DNA from: Burkholderiales bacterium
Lineage (GTDB): Bacteria; Pseudomonadota; Gammaproteobacteria; Burkholderiales; Casimicrobiaceae
Assembly: GCA_020845855.1 (NCBI GenBank)
Contig: JADLEZ010000345.1
Location: 1-38,017 of the forward strand
Length of the DNA: 38,017 nt
Direction of reading: 5' to 3'
The translations under genes were made by a program, and so were the position numbers. Each line of letters opens with the position of its first letter. Position 1 is the first letter of the stretch. This document shows, one piece after another, positions 7,760 to 16,068 of the stretch. The notes beneath the pieces were generated by a model. It ran no database searches. It saw only the letters and a list, made by a program, of their open reading frames with translations, and was not told the origin of the DNA.

Positions 7760-8984
7760 GTTGCGGCGCACGCGCCAGTGTCGCAACCTCTGCGCAAAAC
7801 GCGTCGATTTCTTCGTCGGTGTTGTAATAGTGGACGCTGGCGCGAACGAGATCGGGCAGGTTGCGGCGGGACATGTCGAGCATGGTAAACGCGGGCTTGG
7901 TGATATTGACGTTGAATCCCCGCGCGATGAGGGCCGCCATCGCGGCCTCGGCCGGAAGTCCATTCACGTCAAACGTCACGATCGCGCCCTTGTGCGCTCC
8001 GAGGTCGTGAACGGTCACGTTCTCGATGGCGTTGAGGTTGCCCCGCAGCGTGGCGGCAAGCCCAACGAGCCGGCGCTCGATCCGCGGCAGGCCGATCGCA
8101 TTTGCCCGTCGCACAGCCTCGCCGAGCGCCAACGCGGCGGCAACGCTGTACTCCCATGTTTCATAACGGCACGCATCCGGCCGTAGGAGATATTGATCGG
8201 AACTTACCCATTGCGCGCCTTGCGGATCGAAAACGGGCGGCTCGAGACGCTCGATCCAGCGCTTGCGCACATAAAGGCACCCCATCCCGCGCGGGCCGCG
8301 TAGAAACTTGCGACTGGTGGTCGCAAGAATATCGCAGCCGACTTCATCGACATTCACACAAAGATGCCCCACCGACTGACACGCGTCCAGCAGGAACGGG
8401 ATGCCGTGCGCGCGCGCGATTCGCCCGACTTCCGCAACTGGATTAATCAGCCCGCCGTTGGTCGGCACATGCGGAAGCGAAATGAGCTTGACGCGTTCGT
8501 CGATCGCCCGTAGCAGCGCATTCGTGTCGATCTGCCCGTACTCGTCGTTGGGGATAACGTCGATCGTTGCGCCAACTTCCTTCGCGCGCTTGAGATAGGC
8601 AAGATAGTTGGACACGTACTCGGACTGCGCCGTCAGGATTCGATCGCCGCTTTGCAACGGCATCGCCAGGAACGCCTGCGACCATGCCCACGTTGCGTTG
8701 GGGGCGAGGGCCACTTCTTGCGGCGAACAACCAAGGAGCTCCGCAAACGCACGATAGACCGCGCGAACCTCTCCAGCGGCTGCGCGCGCGGCTTCGTAGG
8801 CCCCGATATCAGCTTCGCGTTGGAGGTGCGCCACGTGCTTGTCCAGTACCGGCTTCGCGACAAGCGCGGCCCCAGCATTGTTCAGGTGCACGACCGATCG
8901 GCAGCCCGGCGTCTCAGCCCGAAACGCGGCGATCTCGCTGGGCGTGAAATCGTCAGTATCGGTGTGCCGTGTCGAGCCAACCAT
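7752..8984 (-). CDS. Class V aminotransferase-fold PLP enzyme
   Basis: A PLP-dependent enzyme of the class V aminotransferase/cysteine desulfurase/isopenicillin-N-epimerase-like group, 410 residues from the start used here. Seen: N-terminal VVHLNNAGAALVAKPV, the cofactor-binding Asp in FLLDACQSVGH (about residue 200), and the PLP lysine in ATTSRKFLRGPRGMG (about residue 226). The frame is open to an earlier ATG at 9056 (434 residues). I prefer the ATG at 8984 because the extra 24 residues show no domain character and the internal start leaves about 100 bp for promoters divergent from the LLM gene at 9086. Members are aminotransferases, epimerases, lyases or desulfurases; the reaction here is unknown. 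The gene precedes the importer-hyuAB operon on the same strand, 218 bp away, and may be transcribed separately. Confidence 0.85.
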   Translation of the reverse strand: MVGSTRHTDTDDFTPSEIAAFRAETPGCRSVVHLNNAGAALVAKPVLDKHVAHLQREADIGAYEAARAAAGEVRAVYRAFAELLGCSPQEVALAPNATWAWSQAFLAMPLQSGDRILTAQSEYVSNYLAYLKRAKEVGATIDVIPNDEYGQIDTNALLRAIDERVKLISLPHVPTNGGLINPVAEVGRIARAHGIPFLLDACQSVGHLCVNVDEVGCDILATTSRKFLRGPRGMGCLYVRKRWIERLEPPVFDPQGAQWVSSDQYLLRPDACRYETWEYSVAAALALGEAVRRANAIGLPRIERRLVGLAATLRGNLNAIENVTVHDLGAHKGAIVTFDVNGLPAEAAMAALIARGFNVNITKPAFTMLDMSRRNLPDLVRASVHYYNTDEEIDAFCAEVATLARAPQHE

Positions 8985-9085
8985 CGAGAAGCGCACTGTA
9001 GAGGTCGAATCTGTACAAGCTTCGAATCTCCGCGATATCATCCAAACATTCGCCATGCCACCCCGGCCGGACAGGTAAGGTTATC

Positions 9086-10093
9086 ATGAAATTCAGCGTT
9101 GGATTGCCGACCGGAATGGAAGGTCTCACCTATCCAGTTCCGTTCGCGACGCCCGAGCAGATCATCGAGATTGCGAAGTTCTGCGAGAGGCTCGGCTACG
9201 ATTCCGTCTGGGGCAACGACCACATGACGACCCAGACTTACGTCAGGCGGGAGTTCCCTGAGCCGCCGAACTACTGGGAGATTCTGGTCACCTATGCGTT
9301 CGTCTGCGCTGCTACGACCACACTACGCGTCGGCACCAGCATGCTAGTGCTGCCGCTACGACGCGACATCGTGGTCACGGCCAAGCAGATCGCCACACTC
9401 GATCAGTTCAGCAACGGCCGTCTAGAGATCGGTATCGGCATCGGCGCCTACCGCGAAGAGTTCCATGCGCTGCACCCGGGCTGGGAGGCTCATCGCGGCG
9501 ACATGGTGACCGAGGGCATCCAGGCGCTGCGTATGTTGTTCAGCGAGCGCCGCTGTACGTTCGAGGGCAAGTACTACCGATTCCGTGATGTTGAGCTGTA
9601 CCCGAAGCCGTTGCAGCAGACGCTGCCGCTGCTGATCGGGGGTAACAGCGTGGCCGGCACGGAACGAGCCGGTCGCTACGCGGACGGCTATATCCCGGCC
9701 TGTCAATCGCCGAAGGTCTTCGGAGAAGGCGTCAAGCGCGTGCGCGAAGCGGCGTATGCCGCGGGCCGCGATCCAGACGCGATCGAGATGGCGCCGCAAC
9801 TCGCACTCTACATTGCCCGTACCCACAACGAGGCGGTTCGCCGATTCGAACAGACGCAGATGTGCAAGCACTTGAATTCGCTTGCCCAATCGACGCTCAA
9901 GGATCAAGGTACGCGATCCCACGCCGAGTCGAACATTATCGGCAGCGTGGAAGAATGCATCGAACGGTCGAACGCCTACAAGGAGGCCGGGGCCGACCAT
10001 CTGCTGGGACTGTTCATCGCTGCCAACTCATATCAGGAACTGGTGGACCAGATCCAGCTCTACGCCGAAGAAGTCATGCCGCACGTGAAATGA
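9086..10093 (+). CDS. LLM-class (luciferase-like, putative F420-dependent) oxidoreductase
   Basis: A 335-residue TIM-barrel protein of the luciferase-like monooxygenase/F420-dependent oxidoreductase superfamily. Seen: strand 1 MKFSVGLPTG, ERLGYDSVWGNDHM (residues 34-47), the cofactor-region motif TLDQFSNGRLEIGIGIG, and a C-terminus AEEVMPHVK. Members use F420/F420H2 or FMN for hydride transfer. F420 is favoured here because cofE, cofD and cofC follow in the same orientation, but this is context, not proof. It heads the left arm (LLM, LLM, broken fgd, cofE, cofD, cofC). Its closest relative in the window is the LLM protein at 35937, with the same N-terminal pattern and the same VMPHV ending. 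AGGTAAGG upstream of the ATG can serve as ribosome binding site. Substrate unknown. Confidence 0.88.
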   Translation: MKFSVGLPTGMEGLTYPVPFATPEQIIEIAKFCERLGYDSVWGNDHMTTQTYVRREFPEPPNYWEILVTYAFVCAATTTLRVGTSMLVLPLRRDIVVTAKQIATLDQFSNGRLEIGIGIGAYREEFHALHPGWEAHRGDMVTEGIQALRMLFSERRCTFEGKYYRFRDVELYPKPLQQTLPLLIGGNSVAGTERAGRYADGYIPACQSPKVFGEGVKRVREAAYAAGRDPDAIEMAPQLALYIARTHNEAVRRFEQTQMCKHLNSLAQSTLKDQGTRSHAESNIIGSVEECIERSNAYKEAGADHLLGLFIAANSYQELVDQIQLYAEEVMPHVK

Positions 10094-10118
10094 GCCGACG
10101 CTGGCCACAGGGCGCAAA

Positions 10119-11150
10119 ATGGTGGATTTAACACTCGGATTGGCCGTGCATTGGCGGCGTCAGCCGCTGTCGAAGATCGTCGAGCTCATCGACGCCAGCG
10201 AGCGCCTTGACTACAGCTACCTCTGGATCACTAACGAAAAGTTCTTCCACGACATGTACGTCACCGCAGCCATGGCTGCGGCGCGCACAAAGCGGATCAA
10301 GATCGGCACCTTCATCTCCGATCCGTATTCGCTACACCCCGCGATGACCGCGATGGCGGTGGCCACCCTCGACGAGGTTTCCGGGGGACGAGCCGTGTTG
10401 TGTATGGGTGCAGGCGGCACTGGATTTGCCGAAATGGGACTCAACCGCTCCCGACCTGCGGTGGCTATACGCGAGGCGATCACGGTGATCGGCGGTATGT
10501 TCCGAGGGGAAGTCGTCGACCACCACGGTGAATTCGTCGAGTTCACACGGGGCAGTCTCGGGTTTCCGGCGCGCCCCGGCATTCCTGTTTACGTGGCCTC
10601 GCGGGGCGATCACGTCTATCGCACGGCCGGACAAATGGCCGATGGGGCGATGATCGCGACGTTCGCGGAGCCGGAGGGCATAGATCATGCCAAGAAGATG
10701 ATCGCCGAAGGGGCAACCCGAGCAGGGCGCAAACTCCGGGATTTCACACTCATTAGTCGAATCGACACCTGTATCCATCCCGTCCGCGCGATCGCCTACC
10801 GAGCCGTCAAACCAAACATTGCGGTCTGCCTGTGGTCGAGCTATCCCGACCGCGAGTTCGTCCATCGACTCGGGCTATCGGTACCGGAGGAGCTCGAAGC
10901 GCTGATCGCGCGTCGCGACTACGGGCTGATCTACGAATGCGGGGAGTTGGTTCCCGACGAGTTCGTCCCGCGCTTCGCCTGGGCCGGTACGATCGAAGAT
11001 GTTTCGCAACAGGTTCGGCGCGTCGTTACCGAAGCCGGGATCACCCATTTGACGATTATGCCGATCCCGTGCGGCGACCGCTCGGAGGTCGACATTGCCA
11101 CAACCTTCGCCCGGGACGTGCGCGCGGCGGTCGAGAAGTCGATCGCGTAG
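10119..11150 (+). CDS. LLM-class oxidoreductase, MER-like subgroup
   Basis: A 343-residue TIM-barrel LLM protein, second gene of the left arm, 25 bp after the preceding LLM gene. Seen: VDLTLGLAVHWRRQPLSKIV at the N-terminus, DYSYLWITNEKFFHD, and the motif ATLDEVSGGRAVLCMGAGG common to methylenetetrahydromethanopterin-reductase-like and F420-dependent members. It resembles the LLM protein at 20177 (ATIDELSMGRAIMNVGAGGG) more than the first LLM gene. The likely cofactor is F420H2 given the adjacent biosynthesis genes; an FMN enzyme cannot be excluded. No signal peptide, so cytoplasmic. Substrate unknown. Confidence 0.87.
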   Translation: MVDLTLGLAVHWRRQPLSKIVELIDASERLDYSYLWITNEKFFHDMYVTAAMAAARTKRIKIGTFISDPYSLHPAMTAMAVATLDEVSGGRAVLCMGAGGTGFAEMGLNRSRPAVAIREAITVIGGMFRGEVVDHHGEFVEFTRGSLGFPARPGIPVYVASRGDHVYRTAGQMADGAMIATFAEPEGIDHAKKMIAEGATRAGRKLRDFTLISRIDTCIHPVRAIAYRAVKPNIAVCLWSSYPDREFVHRLGLSVPEELEALIARRDYGLIYECGELVPDEFVPRFAWAGTIEDVSQQVRRVVTEAGITHLTIMPIPCGDRSEVDIATTFARDVRAAVEKSIA

Positions 11151-11175
11151 CCGCGCCGGGTTGCATCCAACAGCG

Positions 11176-11853
11176 ATCATCAAGCTCGGATACAAGGCGT
11201 CCGCCGAGCAGTTCGGACCCGGCGAGCTCCTGCGGTTCGCCGTGCTCGCGTTCGGCTCGATTCCGGGGGAATCGCTCAACGAAGCGCCCGCCACGGGGTG
11301 TCCATGGCCCGAGATGAAGGAGTGCTTCGCCCGCATGCGCGAAGCCATCGCGCTGATTGGCGCACCGTGGCCCGACGAGCGCGTCTCGTTCGAGGGGATA
11401 TACTACGGGCGACGGCTTCATCTGCACGAGTGGCAAGGCGCAGTCGCTGTATATCGAGCAGTTGTTGCCCAGCGTCGAGCCGGCCTCGCGAGTTCGGATC
11501 ATCGGGGATCGAGCTACGAGCGCATGATCGAGGTGAAGGTGTCGTTCGACAATGATCTCGCAGTCACACACGAAGCCACCCGGCCCTGGGCGGCGCTCAC
11601 GCTGTCGCCAGAGGAAAAGGCCTTGGTCAAGGATCCGCTCGAGATGCAGAAACTTGCCGATGCCCTTCCCACCGAGCGCGCCGTGTCACGCTTCATCGTG
11701 TCGAGCGACCCCGACGAGCACGTCGAGCGTATCCGCCACTACATCGGCCTCGAATTTCCGCATCTCGTGGTTAAGCTGGAACCTGACCAGGAGCGCTTCT
11801 TGCGTACGTATGCACAGCACATGCTGCCGCGGCTCCGTGCCAGCGTCGGCTGA
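11176..11853 (+). pseudogene. Decayed second copy of the FGD-like gene
   Basis: The translation aligns with the intact FGD-like protein at 21275-22279 at both ends but not in the middle. The start codon aligns with ATC instead of ATG (11176-11178). About 78 codons are missing after residue 25, removing the SDHFQPW active-site stretch. A second deletion follows EGIYY. Just after it, the DNA for the DGFICTSGKA segment is still recognisable but lies in another frame, and a further indel restores the frame at RMIEVKV. The frame happens to stay open to a TGA at 11853, so automated calling could annotate it as a gene. The 3' third (LSPEEK, DPLEMQKLADALP, DPDEHVERI) is well preserved. It sits 25 bp after the LLM gene and 10 bp before cofE. 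Confidence 0.85.
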
Positions 11854-11863
11854 CCTGCCGTCG

Positions 11864-12637
11864 ATGTTGCGCGCCGGTCGACTGGAGCTGTTCGCGCTTC
11901 CAGCGTTTCCGTTGGTGAGTGCCGGGGACGACCTCGCCGCGATGATTGTCGTATCCGCCGCAGAATCGGACATCGGGATTGCGGACGGCGACGTCATCGC
12001 GATCGCCCAGAAGGTCGTCTCGAAGGCCGAGGACCGGTTCGTGGATCTCGCGTCCATCGAGCCGTCGGCACGCGCACTCTCGCTTGCGCAGGCGACGCAC
12101 AAGGACCCACGCCTCGTCGAGGTGATTCTCGGCGAATCGCGCCGGGTGGTGCGATCCAAGTTAGAGGTCCTGATCGTCGAGCATCGGCGTGGCTACGTTA
12201 TGGCAAATGCCGGCGTCGACCAGTCGAACGTGGGCCGCAGCGGCGAAGGCGAGTACGCGCTGCGCCTTCCCGAGGATCCAGACGCGAGCGCCGCCGCGCT
12301 GTGCTCCTCAATCAGCAAACGCACTGGCAAGCGCATAGCGGTGGTGATCAACGATAGCTTTGGGCGGGCGTGGCGCGTCGGTACCGTCGGTGTCGCACTC
12401 GGCGTGGCAGGATTGCCATCCATCGTCGACAAGCGAGGAAGTCTCGACCTTTACGGCCGGACGCTGCAAGCGACCATCATCGGCTTCGCGGACGAAGTTG
12501 CCGCCGCGGCTTCGCTCGTCATGGGGCAAGCCGACGAGGCGTGGCCCGTCGTGGTCATCCGCGGCCTCGAATGGTCTGCCCCGCCATTGCCGGCGAGCTC
12601 GCTTATCCGCCCAGCGGTCGACGACCTCTTCCGCTAA
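11864..12637 (+). CDS. cofE: Coenzyme F420-0:L-glutamate ligase
   Basis: A 257-residue CofE. It adds L-glutamate to F420-0 (and gamma-linked glutamates to extend the tail) with GTP, the last step of F420 synthesis, in the cytoplasm. Seen: VIAIAQKVVSKAEDRFVDL near the N-terminus, SKLEVLIVEHRRGYVMANAG and GVDQSN, and the C-terminal pattern INDSFGRAWRVGTVGVALGV followed by GLPSIVDKRG, YGRTLQATIIGFADE and VVVIRGL. It is a single-domain CofE; the C-terminal nitroreductase-like domain of actinobacterial FbiB is absent. The frame is open upstream of the ATG at 11864, but that part overlaps the broken fgd copy and is not conserved. No strong ribosome binding site is visible. The stop overlaps the cofD start by one base (TAATG). 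Confidence 0.93.
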   Translation: MLRAGRLELFALPAFPLVSAGDDLAAMIVVSAAESDIGIADGDVIAIAQKVVSKAEDRFVDLASIEPSARALSLAQATHKDPRLVEVILGESRRVVRSKLEVLIVEHRRGYVMANAGVDQSNVGRSGEGEYALRLPEDPDASAAALCSSISKRTGKRIAVVINDSFGRAWRVGTVGVALGVAGLPSIVDKRGSLDLYGRTLQATIIGFADEVAAAASLVMGQADEAWPVVVIRGLEWSAPPLPASSLIRPAVDDLFR

Positions 12638-13626
12638 TGACCACGTCCTGGCAAGAAGGCAAGGTGCTCGCGCTCTCTGGCGGCATCGGTGGCGCAAAGC
12701 TCGTGCTCGGCCTTGCGCACGTCCTGCCCGCGGGCGCGCTCACGGTCGCCGCCAACGTCGCAGACGACTTCGAGCATCTCGGACTCGCGATCTGCCCTGA
12801 CCTCGACACGCTCGTGTACACGCTTGCCGGCCTCGCCGATCCGGAGCGCGGCTGGGGGCGCCGCGACGAGACATGGACTTTCATGTCCGTGCTCGCGACG
12901 CTGGGAGGCGCCACGTGGTTCCGCCTGGGCGACGGCGACCTCGCGCTGCACGCTGAGCGCACGCGGCGCCTGGCTGCCGGTGAATCACTCTCCGATGTGA
13001 TAGACGATATTCGCCAGCGTCTAGGGGTGGCGACGCGCGTTTTGCCGGTGAGCGATGACCCGGTGCGCACACGGGTACGCACGCATGACGGTTGGCTCGC
13101 GTTCCAGGAATACTTTGTGAGGCGCCGGTGCGAGCCGACGATCACTCGAATCGCTTTCGACGGCGCGGCCTCGGCCTGCGCCCATCCGGCGCTCGTGGAA
13201 CTGCTTCACGATCCGACGCTGCGGGCGGTCGTGATCTGCCCGTCCAACCCGCTCATCAGCATCGATCCCCTGCTCGCGGTCGAGCCGTTCCGGCGGGCGC
13301 TCGCTCTATGTCGCGCGCCTGTCATCGGAGTCTCGCCGATTATCGGTGGGCGTGCCGTCAAGGGACCGACAGCCAAGATGATGGGTGAGCTCGGCATCGC
13401 GATCGACGCGATGACCGCGGCGCGGCACTATGGCGATCTTCTCGACGGCTACGTAATCGACGAGGCCGACGCCGCAACATGCGCCACCGATGTCGACATG
13501 CCGGTGCGCGCCGAAGCCACCCTCATGCGCACGGTCGACGACAAGATGCGACTAGCACGCGCCGTGCTCGAGTTCGCGGACGAGCTATCTTCTATGCACG
13601 AACGCGCCTTCGAAGCCCGTCGATGA
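12637..13626 (+). CDS. cofD: 2-phospho-L-lactate (or analogous) transferase
   Basis: A 329-residue CofD/FbiA. It transfers the phospho-lactyl, phospho-enolpyruvyl or phospho-glyceryl moiety from its GDP-activated form (made by CofC) to the deazaflavin Fo, giving F420-0 or its analogue. Seen: the N-terminal glycine-rich loop LSGGIGGAKLVLGL (about residues 11-24), NVADDFEHLGLAICPDLDTL (about residues 41-60), YTLAGLADPERGWG, and later the motifs CPSNPLISIDP and SPIIGGRAVKGPTAKM, all diagnostic. The ATG at 12637 overlaps the cofE stop, and the cofD stop overlaps the cofC start (ATGA), so cofE-cofD-cofC are coupled. Which three-carbon donor is used cannot be read directly from the sequence. Confidence 0.95.
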   Translation: MTTSWQEGKVLALSGGIGGAKLVLGLAHVLPAGALTVAANVADDFEHLGLAICPDLDTLVYTLAGLADPERGWGRRDETWTFMSVLATLGGATWFRLGDGDLALHAERTRRLAAGESLSDVIDDIRQRLGVATRVLPVSDDPVRTRVRTHDGWLAFQEYFVRRRCEPTITRIAFDGAASACAHPALVELLHDPTLRAVVICPSNPLISIDPLLAVEPFRRALALCRAPVIGVSPIIGGRAVKGPTAKMMGELGIAIDAMTAARHYGDLLDGYVIDEADAATCATDVDMPVRAEATLMRTVDDKMRLARAVLEFADELSSMHERAFEARR

Positions 13627-14264
13627 ATGCGTCGCGCAACACCTGGGCGGTGCTTCCCGTCAAGAAGCTCGAAGACGCGAAGCGCCGCCTCGCGGCACGC
13701 CATCCGCCCGAGTTCCGGCGTGAGCTTGCGCGGGCCATGCTGCAAGACGTATTGCTTGCCTTGGCGGCCGCTACGGCATTGACGGGCATCGTCGTCGTAT
13801 CCGTCGACCCCGGCGTTCGCGACCTGGCAGCACGATTCGGCGCGCGCATTTTCGAGGACGGTGCACGCGGCGGCCACACCGCAGCCGTGATGGCGGCCGC
13901 GCGGCGGCTCGCGGGCGAGGGCCGCCACGCGATGCTGACCGTGCCAAGCGACATTCCGTGTGTCACCGCCAACGAGATCGATGCTCTAGTCGGTGCGCAT
14001 GGTGCACGCCCCGCGTTCACGATCGTCCCGTCGCACGATCTACGTGGCTCCAACGGGATCGTGGTCTCTCCGCCGGACTGCGTCGACCTGGCCTTCGGCG
14101 ACGACAGCTTCGCGCGGCATGTTGCGCTGGCGCGCCAGGTGGGAATTGAGCCCAAGATCGCATCGATCCCCGGCATCGCGCTCGACATCGACGAGCCGGC
14201 GGATCTCGCGCGCCTTGAGGGCAATCCGATCGGCCCCCACACATCGGCCTTCCTATCCCGTTAA
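13623..14264 (+). CDS. cofC: 2-phospho-L-lactate (or 3-phosphoglycerate/PEP) guanylyltransferase
   Basis: A 213-residue CofC, a nucleotidyltransferase-fold enzyme that activates the three-carbon phospho-acid with GTP for CofD. Seen: the N-terminal nucleotide-binding pattern WAVLPVKKLEDAKRRLA (residues 8-24), LTVPSDIPCVTANEID (central), IVPSHDLRGSNGIVVSPPD, and the C-terminal DIDEPADLARLEG. The ATG at 13623 overlaps the cofD stop by four bases. In archaea the substrate is 2-phospho-L-lactate, in mycobacteria phosphoenolpyruvate, and in the betaproteobacterial symbiont Mycetohabitans rhizoxinica 3-phosphoglycerate is accepted; any of these is possible here. A second, broken cofC copy is at 22294-22644. 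This is the last gene of the left arm. Confidence 0.93.
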   Translation: MNASRNTWAVLPVKKLEDAKRRLAARHPPEFRRELARAMLQDVLLALAAATALTGIVVVSVDPGVRDLAARFGARIFEDGARGGHTAAVMAAARRLAGEGRHAMLTVPSDIPCVTANEIDALVGAHGARPAFTIVPSHDLRGSNGIVVSPPDCVDLAFGDDSFARHVALARQVGIEPKIASIPGIALDIDEPADLARLEGNPIGPHTSAFLSR

Positions 14265-14831
14265 TCGCGCGACGCTTCGTTCAGCGCTATAACGGACTCG
14301 GTGCTGGCGGCCGCAGGTCCTTTCAGCTTGCATGCGCAGATCCTTGATGATGGGCAAGACGGGCAATGTCACCAAATTCGGCGACCACGCAACGACGACA
14401 TCGATGCCGCGCAGCGCCTGCCGGGCAGACCACGGTCTCGAGGTGCCAACCCTCGATCGAGGCCATCACCGCCATGGTCCGCCGAGGCACCCGCTCGGCG
14501 GCCGCGGTCACCGCCTGCCAATACTCGGTGAACACTGTTTGTGAGCTGGCTGAAGCGAAATTGAACGTCTCCAGCCATCGCCAAACGCCTTGTTGGCGGG
14601 GTTGCGAAAGCGGGTCGGTTTGGGGGCGGGTGCGGATGCTGGACCTGCACGGCGCGCTACGCGGGCGCCAATGCCGCACGATCACCGACGACAGCACCGA
14701 GCGGCGATGGCTGCCTGACTCAGGCCCGGAGATCTCCGGAAAAGCCAGGACGGTTCACGCGATCACGCTCGCCGAGCTCGCCCGCAGGTCGGGTTGGCAC
14801 GACCAAGGGATACGAGCGCGATCGCTTTCAC
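14265..14831 (-). pseudogene. Decayed sequence with a possible coding remnant, family unknown
   Basis: No intact gene lies between cofC and the broken M20 gene. On the complement strand a protein-like stretch runs from about 14580 to 14430 (ETFNFASASSQTVFTEYWQA, then RRTMAVMASIEGWHLETVV). It seems to continue in another frame to about 14340 as ALRGIDVVVAWSPNLVTLP followed by VLPIIKDL. This looks like a single frameshifted gene, but I cannot name the family. The rest of the interval shows nothing recognisable. Confidence 0.3.
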
Positions 14832-15911
14832 TCAACCGGCGCTCGCTGCGGGTGCTTCGAGGAAGTCGCAAACGAGATTCGCTACCCGAAGGCCCAATTC
14901 GAGCCCAGACTCATCGACAAAGAATTGGCGCGAGTGGTTCGGTGCCGCGTCCATCACGTCCCGGTCGCAGGGGGTAACGCCGACGAAGAAGAACAGTCCT
15001 GGCACGACTTGCTGGAAGAAGGAAAAGTTCTCGGCCGCGGTGATCTTCGGCATCAACACTTCATTCGCATCACCAGCGGCGCGCCGCAGAGTCGGTTGCA
15101 TCGCCGTCGTCAATCCAGGATCGTTGACCGTGACCGGATATCTCTTGCGTATGCATACCTCGCTCGTCGCTTGCGAGGTCGTTGCGATGATTGCACGATC
15201 TCTTCGACCCGATAGTGAATGTCCCGGCGCATCGCCTCGTCAAAGGCGCGGACCGCCGCGCATCTCGACCGAGTCAGCGACGATATTCTCCCGCATGCCG
15301 CCCTTGATCGAACCGATTGTCACCACGGCCGGCTCGCGCGTGATGTCGATTTGGCGGCTGACGATTGTCTGCAGGCCGAGCACCAACCTGCGAGGCAACG
15401 ACGATCGCATCGATGCCGTGCCACGGCATTCCGCCGTGCGCCTGCCGTCCGCGTACGGTGATTTCCATGGTGTCCGCACTTGCCCTCGTCGGACCGGCGC
15501 AGTAACCGATCATGCCCGACGAAAGCCGCGATGTTACGTGCAGCGCGAAGATTGCGTCCGGGCGGGGTGCGTCCAGCGCCCCTGCTCGATCATCAACCGC
15601 GCCCCGCCCTCCTCATCCTCCGGCGGCAATTCCTCCGCGGGCTGGAAGATGAATTTCACCAAACCCGGGAAGTCGTCGCGCAGGCCGGCAAGTACTTCGG
15701 CCACACCCATCAGCACCGCGATGTACGCGTCGTGGCCGCGTGCGTGCATTACGCCAACCTCCTCGCCATTCCACGTAGTTCGAGCTTTCGATGCAAACGG
15801 AATGTCGACTTCCTCGACAATCGGCAAGGCATCCATGTCCGCACGCAATGCCACGACGCGACCCGGCCGGCCGCCACGCAGGAGCCCGACTACCCCGGTG
15901 TGGTCATTGCC
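14832..15911 (-). pseudogene. Broken M20-family amidohydrolase/peptidase gene
   Basis: Segments of an M20D amidohydrolase (hippurate hydrolase or IAA-amino-acid hydrolase type) appear in order on the complement strand but in several frames. They are HTGVVGLLRGGRPGRVVALR with ADMDALP, then GHDAYIAVLMGVAEVLAGL and FQPAEELPPEDEEGGARLMI. Next, in other frames, come MEITVRGRQAHGGMPWHGID, then IKGGMRENIVADSVEMRG, and finally PKITAAENFSFFQQVVPGLF to a stop at 14832. At least three frameshifts interrupt it and about 60 N-terminal residues are missing. The usual GHDAHTA metal motif also reads GHDAYIA. An intact enzyme would have cleaved an amide of an amino acid; this copy should be inactive. Confidence 0.85.
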
Positions 15912-16068
15912 AAATCTCCGCCGCATGGTGTCAGATTCCGATGGCGCGCTTGTTGATGAACGAGTGAACGAAACGTATGAACCTGTAGGCATCCTCAAAT
16001 CCTCGTCCTTGTGCTGCGTGATGATTGCTCCGATTCACACGCGCGATGCCGTTTCACTGAACGAGTCA

